A stretch of 64,000 nt of DNA from Bin75 sp965212135 (GTDB taxonomy: Bacteria; Nitrospirota; Nitrospiria; Nitrospirales; UBA8639), in NCBI GenBank assembly GCA_965212135.1, contig OZ243044.1, forward strand, positions 124,001-188,000. The letters are read 5' to 3'. The notes under the pieces were generated by a model that saw only the letters and a list, made by a program, of their open reading frames with translations, was not told the origin of the DNA and searched no databases. Positions 34,191-43,943 of this stretch are shown one piece after another. Numbering within the stretch: position 1 is the first letter of the stretch; every line of letters starts with the position of its first letter. Position numbers and translations under genes: made by a program.

Positions 34191-35156
34191 ATGACCTGGT
34201 TAAAGTTAGTGGAAGGCTACATGCCGATGCAGATGATTTCAGAGTTGGCAATGTCAATTTTGGTGTTTGTTTTGGTCAATTGGGCGTTGCATCGGTCTGG
34301 GATGGCGATTCCAAAATTTTGGGCGGGAGTTGGGGTGTGGCTGTATATCCAGTTCTATTTAAACTACCGCATTTACCCTCCCATTCCCTTTAGCGTACGC
34401 GCGATTTACGGCACGGTGTCCGCCTGTGGGATTTTCATGTGGGTCTCGGGGTCTGAAAAGGAATGGCAAGAATTTAAGCGTCCCATTCTCAACGTGATGG
34501 ACGGAATCAGTGATTTTCATAAAACGATGCGCACCGTCGCGCTGATCGTTATTCCATTGGCGTTAGGAGGCTTTGCGTATAGCTCGTTCTTGCCGAGCTT
34601 TGAAGAGCCGATTGAGTTGCGGACGGTGCATCCGGCGCCGCCGGCGACCACCAAGGTGCATGGGAGAACGTTTGTCCTGCAAGTGGTGGAAAACCCTTAC
34701 CGGGTCAATACGGACGGGCACTACGATCAGGAATATACCAATACCAGGATTGTGGAGCAGTCCATGGGGCGGTTGCTGAAAGACGTGAATGATCCGCAAT
34801 ACAATCCGTGGGACCCGAACGCGGAAGGGTATATCAAGTACGTACGGGAAGGCGGAGAGATCTTTTTTCAGAACTGTCATTTCTGTCACGGGGATAACTT
34901 GAATGGCCGCGGGTTGTGGGCGTACGCGTTTAATCCGATTCCGGCGAATTTCACGGACGCAGGCACGATTGCGCAGTTGCAGGAGACGTTTGTGTTCTGG
35001 CGTGTGTCGAAAGGGGGCATTGGGTTGCCTGGCGAAGGTTTCCCCTGGGCATCGGTGATGCCGCCATGGGAACAGCATCTGACGGTGGATGAAATCTGGA
35101 AGGTGGTCATGTTTGAATACTGGCATACGGGGTATTACCCCCGGACGTGGGATTAA
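34191..35156 (+). CDS. Membrane-bound mono-haem cytochrome c
   Basis: 321 residues. Three or four hydrophobic segments in the first 140 residues, then a periplasmic domain with a single haem c site, NCHFCHGDNLNGRG (Cys229-His233). Downstream FPWASVMPPWEQHLT supplies the expected distal Met region. The gene lies 55 bases after the previous cytochrome, and its stop lies 71 bases before the next start. It likely forms a complex with the neighbouring cytochromes and the oxidase. Confidence 0.82.
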   Translation: MTWLKLVEGYMPMQMISELAMSILVFVLVNWALHRSGMAIPKFWAGVGVWLYIQFYLNYRIYPPIPFSVRAIYGTVSACGIFMWVSGSEKEWQEFKRPILNVMDGISDFHKTMRTVALIVIPLALGGFAYSSFLPSFEEPIELRTVHPAPPATTKVHGRTFVLQVVENPYRVNTDGHYDQEYTNTRIVEQSMGRLLKDVNDPQYNPWDPNAEGYIKYVREGGEIFFQNCHFCHGDNLNGRGLWAYAFNPIPANFTDAGTIAQLQETFVFWRVSKGGIGLPGEGFPWASVMPPWEQHLTVDEIWKVVMFEYWHTGYYPRTWD

Positions 35157-35227
35157 GAGTAAGGGAAGAGGTGGCCGGAGGCCCACGGCATTTTTCTATA
35201 CGGACTCGTAAAATAAAGAGGCAACCA

Positions 35228-37051
35228 ATGATGAGTACGATGAGCATCGCGACTGTCACGGTGGCACGCTGGGGGTTGATCCTAAGCGTGAGTGTGTTGC
35301 TGGGTATGGTCGGAAGCAGTTGGGGGCAAGACGATCTTCCTGAAGGGTTTGTCGCACAAGGACCGCCACCGGAGCCGGCGGCCGAAAACATTGAAGCGGG
35401 CAAGCGCGTCTACTTCACGAAATGTGTCTGGTGTCATGGGGTTGAAGGTGCCGGCGACGGGCCTGGTGCGGTGCGCTTGTGGCCCCGTCCGCGGAATTTC
35501 AACTCCGGGACGTTTAAGATCCGGCATACGGTGAGTGGACAGTTGCCGCTGATTGACGTGGACTTGTTCGACACGGTAACCCATGGGTTGCCGGGGTCGG
35601 CGATGCCGTCGTGGGAAGGCATTCTGACGGACGAGCAACGCAGGGATGTCCTCGCGTTCGTGACCACCCAGCTCGTCCAGGATCGGGATTGGCAAGACGA
35701 AGAATTTGAAGAGTTTTTTGTGTTGGATTCAGATGAGTTATCCCCGAAGTCTGCGACGCCGGAGTCCATCAAACGGGGCTCGGAGTTGGTGGTGGAGAGG
35801 AAATGCATCGAATGTCATGGCTTGGAAGGGCGGGGCGATGGGAATGCGTTTAATTTAAAAGATGATTGGGGTTTCTCCATCCAACCCGCTGACTGGCATA
35901 AATGTTGGAATTTCCGGGGTAGCCGGCAAGACCCATACAACGTGAAAAATATCTTCCGCACATTCTCGACGGGTCTGAACGGTACGCCAATGCCGTCGTT
36001 TGCCGATAATACGAGTGTGGATGAACGATGGGACATTGCCAATTATGTGAATTCGTTATGTGAACGGGACACGGAAATTGACGTTGTCCAGGGGCAGGTC
36101 ACGGATGACACGGCGCAACAATTGGCACAGGGGGTGGCGTTGGGGATTGATCCATTGACGGACAAGCCCAAGAGTAACTTCGTGATTCCGTCAAAGTATG
36201 TGGAAGGCGACTTGCCTGTGGAGACTGAAGACGAACGATGGAATCTCGTCCCGAGACGGTGGATTGCGATGGGCGGGCAGATTACCCATAAACCGCGAAA
36301 TTTTGTGAATCGGATTGACGACATATGGGTCCAGGCGCTGTACAACGACACGCATATCGAGTTTCTGTTCCGGTGGAACGATCGGAGCCGGAGTATCCAG
36401 GAAGGGGACGTGGACTGGGATCCGACGGAAGTGAACCTGGTGGACTACGGGGTGGAAGAGCAACCTGCCCAGGGGACGACGTTTGCCGAAGATCCGTTCC
36501 ATCAAGAATCAATTGCCGCGAAGCAGAATCGCTATGCGGTATATAACGATAGTATTGCGTTTCAATTTCCGATCAAGTGGCAGGAATTGCCCGCACCGAG
36601 GAAGCCACGCTATTTCTGGGGGGATGAGAGGTTCTCTGCCGATCTGACAAAATGGACGGCAGACGGGACCGTGGCGGTGTATGAAGGTACTGGATGGGAC
36701 GAAGACTTCACCGAGCTGGATTTTGCCGAAGAGGTGGAAGTGGTCAAAGCCGACTGGGCCAATGGCCGGTGGACCGTGATTCTGAAACGGCCGCTCAAGG
36801 GCGACTATGAGGAAGTGGCGTACTTGGAGCGTGGTCAATATATTCCAATGGTATTTTTTGCATGGGATGGACACAACGGGGATGTGGGCCGTAAAATGGC
36901 TGTGTCCGCGTTTTACTATTTAGTGATGGAGCCGCCGATTCCGATGACGGCATATATCTATCCGATATTGGTCGTGGTGGGAATTATCGTGATGGAAGGC
37001 TGGGTCTTAGGCCGGAGGGCGAATAAGAGGAAAGCCCAGCGTCAAGTCTAA
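35228..37051 (+). CDS. Di-haem cytochrome c fused to NXR-gamma/ethylbenzene-dehydrogenase-type haem domain, C-terminal anchor
   Basis: 607 residues from tandem ATGs at 35228/35231. Signal peptide ending near WGQ; two cytochrome c domains with CVWCHGVEGAGDG (Cys66-His70) and CIECHGLEGRGDG (Cys193-His197); then from about residue 340 a gamma-type b-haem domain (RWNLVPRRWIAMGG, DDIWVQALYNDTHIEFLFRW, KWQELP, YIPMVFFAWDG) and a final membrane helix before a basic tail. The gamma-type domain is that of NxrC, EbdC and DdhC. Here three haem modules in one anchored chain could hand electrons straight from a periplasmic donor to the oxidase. Last gene of module 2. Confidence 0.82.
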   Translation: MMSTMSIATVTVARWGLILSVSVLLGMVGSSWGQDDLPEGFVAQGPPPEPAAENIEAGKRVYFTKCVWCHGVEGAGDGPGAVRLWPRPRNFNSGTFKIRHTVSGQLPLIDVDLFDTVTHGLPGSAMPSWEGILTDEQRRDVLAFVTTQLVQDRDWQDEEFEEFFVLDSDELSPKSATPESIKRGSELVVERKCIECHGLEGRGDGNAFNLKDDWGFSIQPADWHKCWNFRGSRQDPYNVKNIFRTFSTGLNGTPMPSFADNTSVDERWDIANYVNSLCERDTEIDVVQGQVTDDTAQQLAQGVALGIDPLTDKPKSNFVIPSKYVEGDLPVETEDERWNLVPRRWIAMGGQITHKPRNFVNRIDDIWVQALYNDTHIEFLFRWNDRSRSIQEGDVDWDPTEVNLVDYGVEEQPAQGTTFAEDPFHQESIAAKQNRYAVYNDSIAFQFPIKWQELPAPRKPRYFWGDERFSADLTKWTADGTVAVYEGTGWDEDFTELDFAEEVEVVKADWANGRWTVILKRPLKGDYEEVAYLERGQYIPMVFFAWDGHNGDVGRKMAVSAFYYLVMEPPIPMTAYIYPILVVVGIIVMEGWVLGRRANKRKAQRQV

Positions 37052-37100
37052 CACGCGCTGAGGCCATGGCCGAAGCCCGTGGCAAATGACAACGCACAAA

Positions 37101-37129
37101 GGGGGTGGATGTCTCCACCCCCTTTTTTT
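37101..37129 (+). terminator. Rho-independent terminator closing oxidase module 2
   Basis: GGGGGTGGA (37101-37109) pairs with TCCACCCCC (37114-37122) around TGTC-type loop, followed by seven T. Confidence 0.93.
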
Positions 37130-37144
37130 ATTTAGACCCTGACG

Positions 37145-37762
37145 ATGCGTCAAGAAATTTCCGGTGTGATCTTAGCCGGCGGGAAAAGCCGAAGAATGGC
37201 GGCGGATAAACGACATGTCTCCGTTCATGGAAGACCGCTGTTGGACAGAGTATTGTCCGTTTTTCTTGATTTATTCCAGGAAATCTTGCTGGTGTTGGCT
37301 GAAGAAGATATCCGAAAGCCGGACGATAGAGTCAGGATTGTCACCGATATTGTCCCCGGATGTGCCGCCGTGGGCGGATTGTATACGGGTCTGTGTTATT
37401 CCCAATATCCCCGAACATTTGTCGTAGCCTGCGATATGCCGTTTCTGAATCCAGACGTCATGAAATTTTTTGTGACAGCGGCGCCGGAAACAGATGTTGT
37501 CCTGGCCGAACTGGTGACAGGTCTTCAGCCTCTGCACGCGGTGTACTCCAAAAACTGCATTCCGTTTTTCAAGAAAATGATTGATGCCCACGATCTTTGC
37601 CTGCAACATATTACTGATCAAAAAGGCCTTAACGTACATCGTATTCCTGAATCAGCGATTAAAACACTGGACCCCCAACTTCTTTCCTTTCTGAACGTGA
37701 ATTCACCATCCGACGTTGAATTTGCCAATAAAATCCAGCCCGGCTCTCGTTCCCGTTCATGA
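37145..37762 (+). CDS. mobA: Molybdenum cofactor guanylyltransferase
   Basis: 205 residues, normal for MobA. Motifs: SGVILAGGKSRRMAADKR (GTP-binding signature), IVPGCAAVGGLYTGL, VACDMPFL and PLHAVYSKN, ending NVNSPSDVE. It joins GMP to molybdopterin to make bis-MGD, the cofactor of DMSO-reductase-family enzymes such as nitrite oxidoreductase and nitrate reductases. Its place between a respiratory operon and the NXR-accessory cluster fits that use. The stop overlaps the next ATG by four bases. Confidence 0.88.
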   Translation: MRQEISGVILAGGKSRRMAADKRHVSVHGRPLLDRVLSVFLDLFQEILLVLAEEDIRKPDDRVRIVTDIVPGCAAVGGLYTGLCYSQYPRTFVVACDMPFLNPDVMKFFVTAAPETDVVLAELVTGLQPLHAVYSKNCIPFFKKMIDAHDLCLQHITDQKGLNVHRIPESAIKTLDPQLLSFLNVNSPSDVEFANKIQPGSRSRS

Positions 37763-38880
37763 ACATTTCATCGAAACAACACTATGTTTTGATCATCCAT
37801 CCTGGAACGTTAGGGGATGTGCTGTTGTCTCTGCCGGCCATCCGAATGGTTCGTCGGACCTTTTCTTCTCATGAGATCGTTCTGATGGCTCAAAGCCAGG
37901 TCGGCCGTCTGCTGCGGGTTTGCGGAGAAATTGATCATGCGTGGAGTACGGAGGGAGCAGTCTTGAGTGCATTGTATGGCGAGCGTCCGGCTCTACGGGT
38001 TCCGATTCGGGAAGCGCTGTCCCAAACGACCCATGTGGTGGGATGGCTTCCTGACGGGGAGGGCAGACTGACTCGCAATTGCCGAAACTTTGGGATTCAA
38101 CAGATGCAATTCATTTCACCAAAAGATGCCAGATTGCGATCGCGCCATATGTCGGAACGCTATGTGGAAACTCTCAACTCCTGGGCGGCACCCTTTGAGA
38201 ATGGGAGGATTTCATTTTTCCCTTTGAAGATGCACGGTTTAGGCGACGTTGCTCCTCACGTTGAAGGCGTTGGTGATGCGCGCGACACAAAAACCGTACT
38301 TATCCATCCGGGTAGCGGGAGTCCGCATAAATGCCTCTCATTCGAAACTCTGGGGCGACTCGTGCATGAGGTCGCCCGAGATCCTGCTGTCCGGGTTCTG
38401 ATCTGTGAAGGTCCCAATGATCGTGATTGCGTGGAGCGTTTGCTGCGCAAGGTGGGTGAGACGTCCTATGGTCTTCTCCGTGAGAAGACCCTTGAAGAAA
38501 TGTCTCATCTCCTGACCCATGCGGATCTGTTCCTTGGGCATGATTCTGGTTTGACGCATTTGGCCGCCGCTTGGGGGGTGCCCACCGTGGCGATCTTTGG
38601 ACCGACGGATCATGAGCAATGGCGGCCGCTTGGAGAGCACGTTGTCGTGCAAAACGGCCCGTTGTGTCGGTGTCGGACGTGGGCACAGGTTCAGGAATGT
38701 CGGGAGCGCGTGTGCGTCACCCATTCCGTTGAAGCGTTGCTTGGGGTTATGAAAACGCAATTGGCTCAAGTCGGCCATATGCAGCCGAGACAAACGTCGA
38801 TCAAGGGTTATGAAAAGCAACTTTGCTTGCCAGGCCACGACTATGGTAGATTATTGGCCCGCCTCTTTTTGGTTGTCTGA
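37759..38880 (+). CDS. Glycosyltransferase family 9, heptosyltransferase-like
   Basis: 373 residues. Start of the GT9 fold: LIIHPGTLGDVLLSLPAIRMVRR; nucleotide-binding half: VLIHPGSGSPHKCLSFETLG, LFLGHDSGLTHLAAAWGVP and VAIFGPTDHEQWRPLG. This matches ADP-heptose:LPS heptosyltransferases (WaaF/WaaC group) acting at the inner face of the inner membrane. Acceptor not predictable. Two cysteines in LCRCRTWAQVQEC are also seen in some members. It is translationally coupled to mobA, although the functions are unrelated. Confidence 0.85.
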   Translation: MNISSKQHYVLIIHPGTLGDVLLSLPAIRMVRRTFSSHEIVLMAQSQVGRLLRVCGEIDHAWSTEGAVLSALYGERPALRVPIREALSQTTHVVGWLPDGEGRLTRNCRNFGIQQMQFISPKDARLRSRHMSERYVETLNSWAAPFENGRISFFPLKMHGLGDVAPHVEGVGDARDTKTVLIHPGSGSPHKCLSFETLGRLVHEVARDPAVRVLICEGPNDRDCVERLLRKVGETSYGLLREKTLEEMSHLLTHADLFLGHDSGLTHLAAAWGVPTVAIFGPTDHEQWRPLGEHVVVQNGPLCRCRTWAQVQECRERVCVTHSVEALLGVMKTQLAQVGHMQPRQTSIKGYEKQLCLPGHDYGRLLARLFLVV

Positions 38881-38907
38881 TTCCTGATTCGTTGCGATGA
38901 GAACACC

Positions 38908-40668
38908 ATGCCCACTGGAATAGTTCAAGAACAGGTAACCTCCGCCATTGCCGGCGCCTTAGTACAGGCTCAGCAACAAGGTTTATTGCAATCAAAAAAA
39001 TTCCCTCAACCTTCGGTTCACTTTCCCAAGTCCGAGACATGGGGGGATTTGTCTTCCAGCGTGGCAATGATTATTGCGAAGCAGGAAAAACGACCTTCAT
39101 TGGAAGTGGCACATGTGATTGCCGAACAGCTCAAAACCTCTTGTCCTTTTCTGGAAAAGGTGGCGGTGGCCCCACCTGGATTTTTAAATTTCACGCTTCG
39201 CTCGGACTGCTGGTTGTCTGTGCTTGAGGTGATTGATCGCATGGGCGAACGGTATGGGCACAATGACGTTGGACAAGGACAACGAGTCCTCTTGGAGTTT
39301 GTGAGTGCCAATCCCACCGGCCCTCTCCATATGGGACATGGTCGCGGAGCCGCTCTGGGTGAAGCCTTGGCCAGATTGCTGCAATCGGCCGGTTACGCGG
39401 TGGATAAAGAATATTATATCAATGATGCAGGTCGCCAGATGACGTTGCTGGCCGACTCCGTGTACGCGCGTTATCTTGAAATGCATGGTCGGGAGTTCTC
39501 TTTTCCCGAGGATGGCTATCATGGAGACTATATCAAGACCCTGGCCCAGGCCGTGGCTCAAGAGAAAGGTGATCGTCTTTTGACCCTCAACCCCGAAGAC
39601 GCTCGTCGGGAATGCGGCCAATTGGCCGCTCAACAGCTTGTGCGAGTTATTCAAGAGGATCTTGTGCGATTTGGTGTGGAGTTTGAGCGTTGGTACAGCG
39701 AAGCCTCATTGTTTTCTTCAGGAAAAATCCAGGCGGCCTTGGATGATCTTGAACAGCGGGATCTGGTGTTTCAGCAGGATGGTGCGACGTGGTTCCGGTC
39801 TTCTCAATTTCAGGATGAAAAAGACCGCGTGGTCTGCAAGCAGGATGGCGCCTACACCTATTTGGCCTCAGATATCGCCTACCATTGTGACAAGTTGCGT
39901 CGGGGATACGATTGGCTGATTAATATTTGGGGCGCGGACCATCATGGATACATCCCGCGCATGCAAGCCGCGATTCAAGCCTTTGGCTATGCCAAAGAGC
40001 ATTTACGGGTGGTTGTTGTTCAAATGGTGCGTTTGTTGCGTGATGGCAAGAAAGTCGAGATGTCCAAACGGGCCGGTGAATTTGTCACGCTTCAGGACGT
40101 GGTTGACGAGGTGGGCGCCGACGCTGCGAAATTTTTTTTTCTGATGCGTCGGTCGGATACTCATCTTGAATTCGATCTGGAGTTGGCGAAGAAGCGGTCC
40201 GCTGAAAATCCTGTCTATTATGTCCAGTACGCTCACGCACGGCTGGCCAGTTTATTCCGGATCGCCCATGAACGAGGATTTGCCATTCCTCCTGTGCGCG
40301 AGGCTTCACTGTCCGTCCTAGTAGAGCCGGAAGCCATTCGGCTTATGAAACATTTATCGGGTTTTCCCTGTTTGCTTGAAGCCAGCGCCAAGGCTTTGGA
40401 ACCTCATCGCATCACGTTTTATCTGCAAGAGCTTGCGGGATTGCTTCACGTTTTTTATTACAAATATCGAGTCCTCCCGCCCAGAGGCGACGGTGTCATG
40501 GAAGAGGAATCCGACGAACGCGATCGATGTGGGGAATCGAGTGAAGCGGGACAGACGGTCTTGCCGCCGGATGTGACCGCGGCGAGATTAGTGCTTTTGA
40601 AACAAGTTCAGGTGGTTCTTCAAAATGGACTCCGGTTATTGGGAGTCACAGCTCCGGAAAAAATGTAA
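38908..40668 (+). CDS. argS: Arginyl-tRNA synthetase
   Basis: 586 residues. Class I synthetase with the HIGH motif in NPTGPLHMGHGRG and a KMSKS-type motif in VEMSKRAGEFVTL. N-terminal Add1 domain and C-terminal anticodon-binding DALR domain (YVQYAHARLASLFRI) are present. A short hydrophilic insert near the C-terminus (EEESDERDRCGESSEAGQ) is unusual but lies in a variable loop. It charges tRNA-Arg in the cytoplasm. Confidence 0.96.
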   Translation: MPTGIVQEQVTSAIAGALVQAQQQGLLQSKKFPQPSVHFPKSETWGDLSSSVAMIIAKQEKRPSLEVAHVIAEQLKTSCPFLEKVAVAPPGFLNFTLRSDCWLSVLEVIDRMGERYGHNDVGQGQRVLLEFVSANPTGPLHMGHGRGAALGEALARLLQSAGYAVDKEYYINDAGRQMTLLADSVYARYLEMHGREFSFPEDGYHGDYIKTLAQAVAQEKGDRLLTLNPEDARRECGQLAAQQLVRVIQEDLVRFGVEFERWYSEASLFSSGKIQAALDDLEQRDLVFQQDGATWFRSSQFQDEKDRVVCKQDGAYTYLASDIAYHCDKLRRGYDWLINIWGADHHGYIPRMQAAIQAFGYAKEHLRVVVVQMVRLLRDGKKVEMSKRAGEFVTLQDVVDEVGADAAKFFFLMRRSDTHLEFDLELAKKRSAENPVYYVQYAHARLASLFRIAHERGFAIPPVREASLSVLVEPEAIRLMKHLSGFPCLLEASAKALEPHRITFYLQELAGLLHVFYYKYRVLPPRGDGVMEEESDERDRCGESSEAGQTVLPPDVTAARLVLLKQVQVVLQNGLRLLGVTAPEKM

Positions 40669-40751
40669 GGTTCTTCCTTTCCCGATATTTTGAAGAACTG
40701 GTATGATTGCAATTTCGCGCGACGTCCACGTTACTGGATTGACGGCTGACT

Positions 40752-41945
40752 GTGATTGTCTTCTCCGTTGTACGGCATGACCCTGACTGTGCTGCCCGTT
40801 CCGCCACGCTGTCTACGGCTCATGGGACAGTTGAGACACCGGCTTTTATGCCTGTCGGCACGTTAGGAACGGTCAAGGGTATCGCTCCCGATGAGCTTCA
40901 GGATTTGGGGTTTGGGCTGATGTTAAGTAATGCCTATCATTTGTATTTACGCCCCGGTCATCATGTTATTCGAGGACAAGGCGGACTGCATCAATTTACA
41001 GGATGGAATGGCTCGATTCTAACGGATAGCGGAGGGTTCCAGGTGGTCAGTCTCGCGGCGTTACGAGAGATCACGGATGACGGTATTGCCTTTCAATCCC
41101 ATTTGGATGGCTCCAAACATCACCTCACTCCCGAGTTGTGCATGGACATTCAGATCGCCTTGGGATCGGACATTATGATGGCATTGGATGAATGCCCGGT
41201 CCATCCCTGTTCAAGAGAACAAGCCCGCGTCGCGGTGGCGCGCACAACGAAGTGGGCTCAACGCTGTGCCTTGGCTTCGCGCGGCCATCAGCAAGCGCTG
41301 TTTGGCATTGTGCAAGGGGCACTGGATGCCGAACTCCGCCGACAGTCCGCCCGTGAGTTGGTGGAAATAGGATTTGATGGATACGCCATTGGTGGTTTAT
41401 CGTTGGGAGAAGAGAAATCTGCCCTGTTTGCCATGGTTGAAGCGTCGGTTGCCGAGCTTCCGTCTTCCAGCCCGCGTTACCTGATGGGCATGGGCCTGCC
41501 TGAAGACCTGGTTGAAGGCGTGATGCGCGGTATGGATTTGTTTGATTGTGTGATTCCGTCGCGCCATGGGCGGACGGGATGGTTATTCACGAATCAGGGA
41601 CGGATTCTGATCAAGCAGGCTCAATATACAAAGGATGAGTCTCCGGTCGATGAGCAGTGTGACTGTTATGTCTGCCGGAACTATTCCCGGGCGTATTTGA
41701 GACATTTGTATCTCTCAAAGGAAATGCTGGGTGTACGACTCAATACCATTCATAATCTTTGGTATTATCGTACGTTGATGGCCAGGATCCGTTCAGCGAT
41801 TCAGACCGGATCCTTTCTCGCGTTTCGTCGGCAGTTTTATGATCAATGCCGTGCGTATGCGTACAACGGTGCCGCGTATGCGGCCCCGTTGGAAAGTGGC
41901 GATCGTCCCGTGTCATTAGGATCGAACCAAGGAAAGGATTGTTAA
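40752..41945 (+). CDS. tgt: Queuine tRNA-ribosyltransferase
   Basis: 397 residues; GTG start at 40752. Motifs: TVETPAFMPVGTLGTVKG, LSNAYHLYLRPG, LTDSGGFQVVSL with the catalytic Asp, GGLSLGEEK, DCVIPSRHGRTGW and the zinc site CDCYVC...H. Exchanges guanine for preQ1 at the wobble position of tRNAs. First gene of the tgt-yajC-secD-secF order that is conserved in many bacteria; yajC starts right after its stop. Confidence 0.96.
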   Translation: MIVFSVVRHDPDCAARSATLSTAHGTVETPAFMPVGTLGTVKGIAPDELQDLGFGLMLSNAYHLYLRPGHHVIRGQGGLHQFTGWNGSILTDSGGFQVVSLAALREITDDGIAFQSHLDGSKHHLTPELCMDIQIALGSDIMMALDECPVHPCSREQARVAVARTTKWAQRCALASRGHQQALFGIVQGALDAELRRQSARELVEIGFDGYAIGGLSLGEEKSALFAMVEASVAELPSSSPRYLMGMGLPEDLVEGVMRGMDLFDCVIPSRHGRTGWLFTNQGRILIKQAQYTKDESPVDEQCDCYVCRNYSRAYLRHLYLSKEMLGVRLNTIHNLWYYRTLMARIRSAIQTGSFLAFRRQFYDQCRAYAYNGAAYAAPLESGDRPVSLGSNQGKDC

Positions 41946-42266
41946 ATGGGAATAGCCTCGATAGCCTGGGCACAATCGGGAGGCGCGTCGGAGGGAGCGG
42001 CCGGCCTGCTTTCGTTTGCGCCCTTCATTTTGATTTTTGTAGTGTTTTATTTTCTGTTGATCCTGCCGCAACAGAGAAAACAGAAACAGCAGAAGGCGAT
42101 GTTAGGCCAATTAAAGAAGGGCGACAAGATCATTACGTCCTCTGGAATTTGGGGTTCCATCACGAGGCTGGATAAAGACACCGCCACCGTGCAAGTTGAC
42201 GATAATACGAAGGTGAAAATTCAACGTGACAGCGTTGCCCGTTTACGGGCACATGAAGAAGGGTAG
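41946..42266 (+). CDS. yajC: Preprotein translocase accessory subunit YajC
   Basis: 106 residues, one membrane helix (about residues 22-40) followed by QQRKQKQQKAMLGQLKKGDKIITSSGIWGSI, the YajC signature, and a small beta domain. Associates with SecDF in the inner membrane. The start codon follows the tgt stop directly; its ribosome site AAGGAAAGG lies inside tgt. Confidence 0.94.
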   Translation: MGIASIAWAQSGGASEGAAGLLSFAPFILIFVVFYFLLILPQQRKQKQQKAMLGQLKKGDKIITSSGIWGSITRLDKDTATVQVDDNTKVKIQRDSVARLRAHEEG

Positions 42267-42281
42267 AGCAAAAAGGGCGGA

Positions 42282-43925
42282 ATGATGAAAAAAGTTCGTG
42301 GCCGACTATTGCTTGTCCTGTTCCTGTCCGTGGTATCGCTTTATCTGGTTCTCCCTTCATGGCCGGGGCTGTATAACGCAATTCCCGATAGCGTCAAGTG
42401 GGTGATTCCTCCTCGCGGCGTGTCGCTTGGTCTTGACCTGCAAGGCGGTATTCATTTGGTTCTGGAGGTGGAAGAGGATCGGGCCGTCGAGATTGCCGTG
42501 GACCGTGCCGCTAAAGCGATGCAAGATCTTTTGACCGAGCACGATGTCACGTTTGCAAATCTTGCAAGAGTCGGTGGTCTCCGGATTCAGCTTGATCTGG
42601 CCGAAGAAGGAAAAGTCGAAACAGCGGCAGAGTTCATTCGCGAGGCGTTCCCATCGTATTTCCAGGCGTCCAAGGACGGTCGCACCCTGGTTTTTGAGTT
42701 GCTTGAGCCTGAAGTTGCTCGCATCAAAAACTCTGCCATGAACCAAGCCTTGGAAACAATTCGAAACCGCATTGATCAGTTCGGCGTCACGGAACCCCTG
42801 TTGCAACGCCAGGGGCGAACGCAGATCGTCATTCAGCTTCCGGGTGTCAAGGATCCTGAGCGTGCCAAACATTTGATCCAGGATACCGCCTTGCTGGAAT
42901 TCAGGATGGTTGACGACGACAATGAATCAAAACTTGCACTGCCTCGGCAAGTTGAACGAAGTGAAGAGCAACACATTCTCGAGCAATTTGCGGACAAGGT
43001 TCCAGACGGGTCTGAAATTTTGTTTGAACCCATCCATGATCCCCAGGATGAGACACCGGTCTTGAGTCGGCCACGGCTTGTGCAAACAGTTGCGGCGTTA
43101 ACCGGAGATGTGTTGCAAGACGCGCGTGTCAATTACACAGATTTCAGCGAAATTTACGTTGGCATCACGTTTGACAGTAAAGGCGCAAAAGAATTCGGGC
43201 GTCTTACCACCGACAATGTGGACAAGTTTATGGCCATTGTCTTGGATGGCACGATCTATTCGGCGCCGCGCATTAATGAACCGATACGTGGCGGACGGGC
43301 TCAGATCACCGGGAATTTTACCACAGACGAGGCGAATGACCTGGCCATTGTCTTGCGCGCGGGTGCGCTTCCCGCGCCCATGAAAACGGTGCAGGACCTG
43401 ACGGTGGGGCCTTCTTTGGGACGAGATTCCATTGAGAAGGGCCTGCAAACCCTGATCATTGCCGGCGTTATTGTGCTGATATTTATGGTGATCTATTATC
43501 GAATGTCCGGCTTGATCGCCGATGCGGCGCTGGTTTTGAATCTCCTCTGTTTGTTGGGAGCGTTGTCGGGACTCAACGCCACGCTGACGCTGCCGGGTAT
43601 CGCCGGCATTATTTTAACAATTGGGATGGGGGTGGACTCCAATATTTTAATCTTTGAACGCATTCGGGAAGAACTCCGACAAGGCCGCCCCGTTCGATTG
43701 GCGGTTGATGCCGGATATGAGAAAGCCTTCTTGACCATTGTCGATTCCCACGTGACGACCCTGATTACCGGGTTGGCGCTGTTTTTATTCGGCACCGGGC
43801 CGATCAAAGGGTTTGCCGTGACCCTGTGTCTGGGTATTGCGATCAATCTTGTGACCGCATTGATAGGGACCAAAGTGGTCTTTGATTTCATCAATCGGCG
43901 ACCACTCAAACGGCTGAGCATTTAA
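42282..43925 (+). CDS. secD: Protein translocase subunit SecD
   Basis: 547 residues. N-terminal helix, then GVSLGLDLQGGIHLVLEV, the large periplasmic P1 domain, and a C-terminal six-helix part with GLQTLIIAGVIVLIFMVIYY, TLPGIAGIILTIGMGVDSN and IFERIREELRQG. Uses the proton gradient to pull secreted proteins across the inner membrane. Two ATGs in tandem (42282, 42285). Confidence 0.95.
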   Translation: MMKKVRGRLLLVLFLSVVSLYLVLPSWPGLYNAIPDSVKWVIPPRGVSLGLDLQGGIHLVLEVEEDRAVEIAVDRAAKAMQDLLTEHDVTFANLARVGGLRIQLDLAEEGKVETAAEFIREAFPSYFQASKDGRTLVFELLEPEVARIKNSAMNQALETIRNRIDQFGVTEPLLQRQGRTQIVIQLPGVKDPERAKHLIQDTALLEFRMVDDDNESKLALPRQVERSEEQHILEQFADKVPDGSEILFEPIHDPQDETPVLSRPRLVQTVAALTGDVLQDARVNYTDFSEIYVGITFDSKGAKEFGRLTTDNVDKFMAIVLDGTIYSAPRINEPIRGGRAQITGNFTTDEANDLAIVLRAGALPAPMKTVQDLTVGPSLGRDSIEKGLQTLIIAGVIVLIFMVIYYRMSGLIADAALVLNLLCLLGALSGLNATLTLPGIAGIILTIGMGVDSNILIFERIREELRQGRPVRLAVDAGYEKAFLTIVDSHVTTLITGLALFLFGTGPIKGFAVTLCLGIAINLVTALIGTKVVFDFINRRPLKRLSI

Positions 43926-43943
43926 CGGGTCTTGAGGCTGAGC

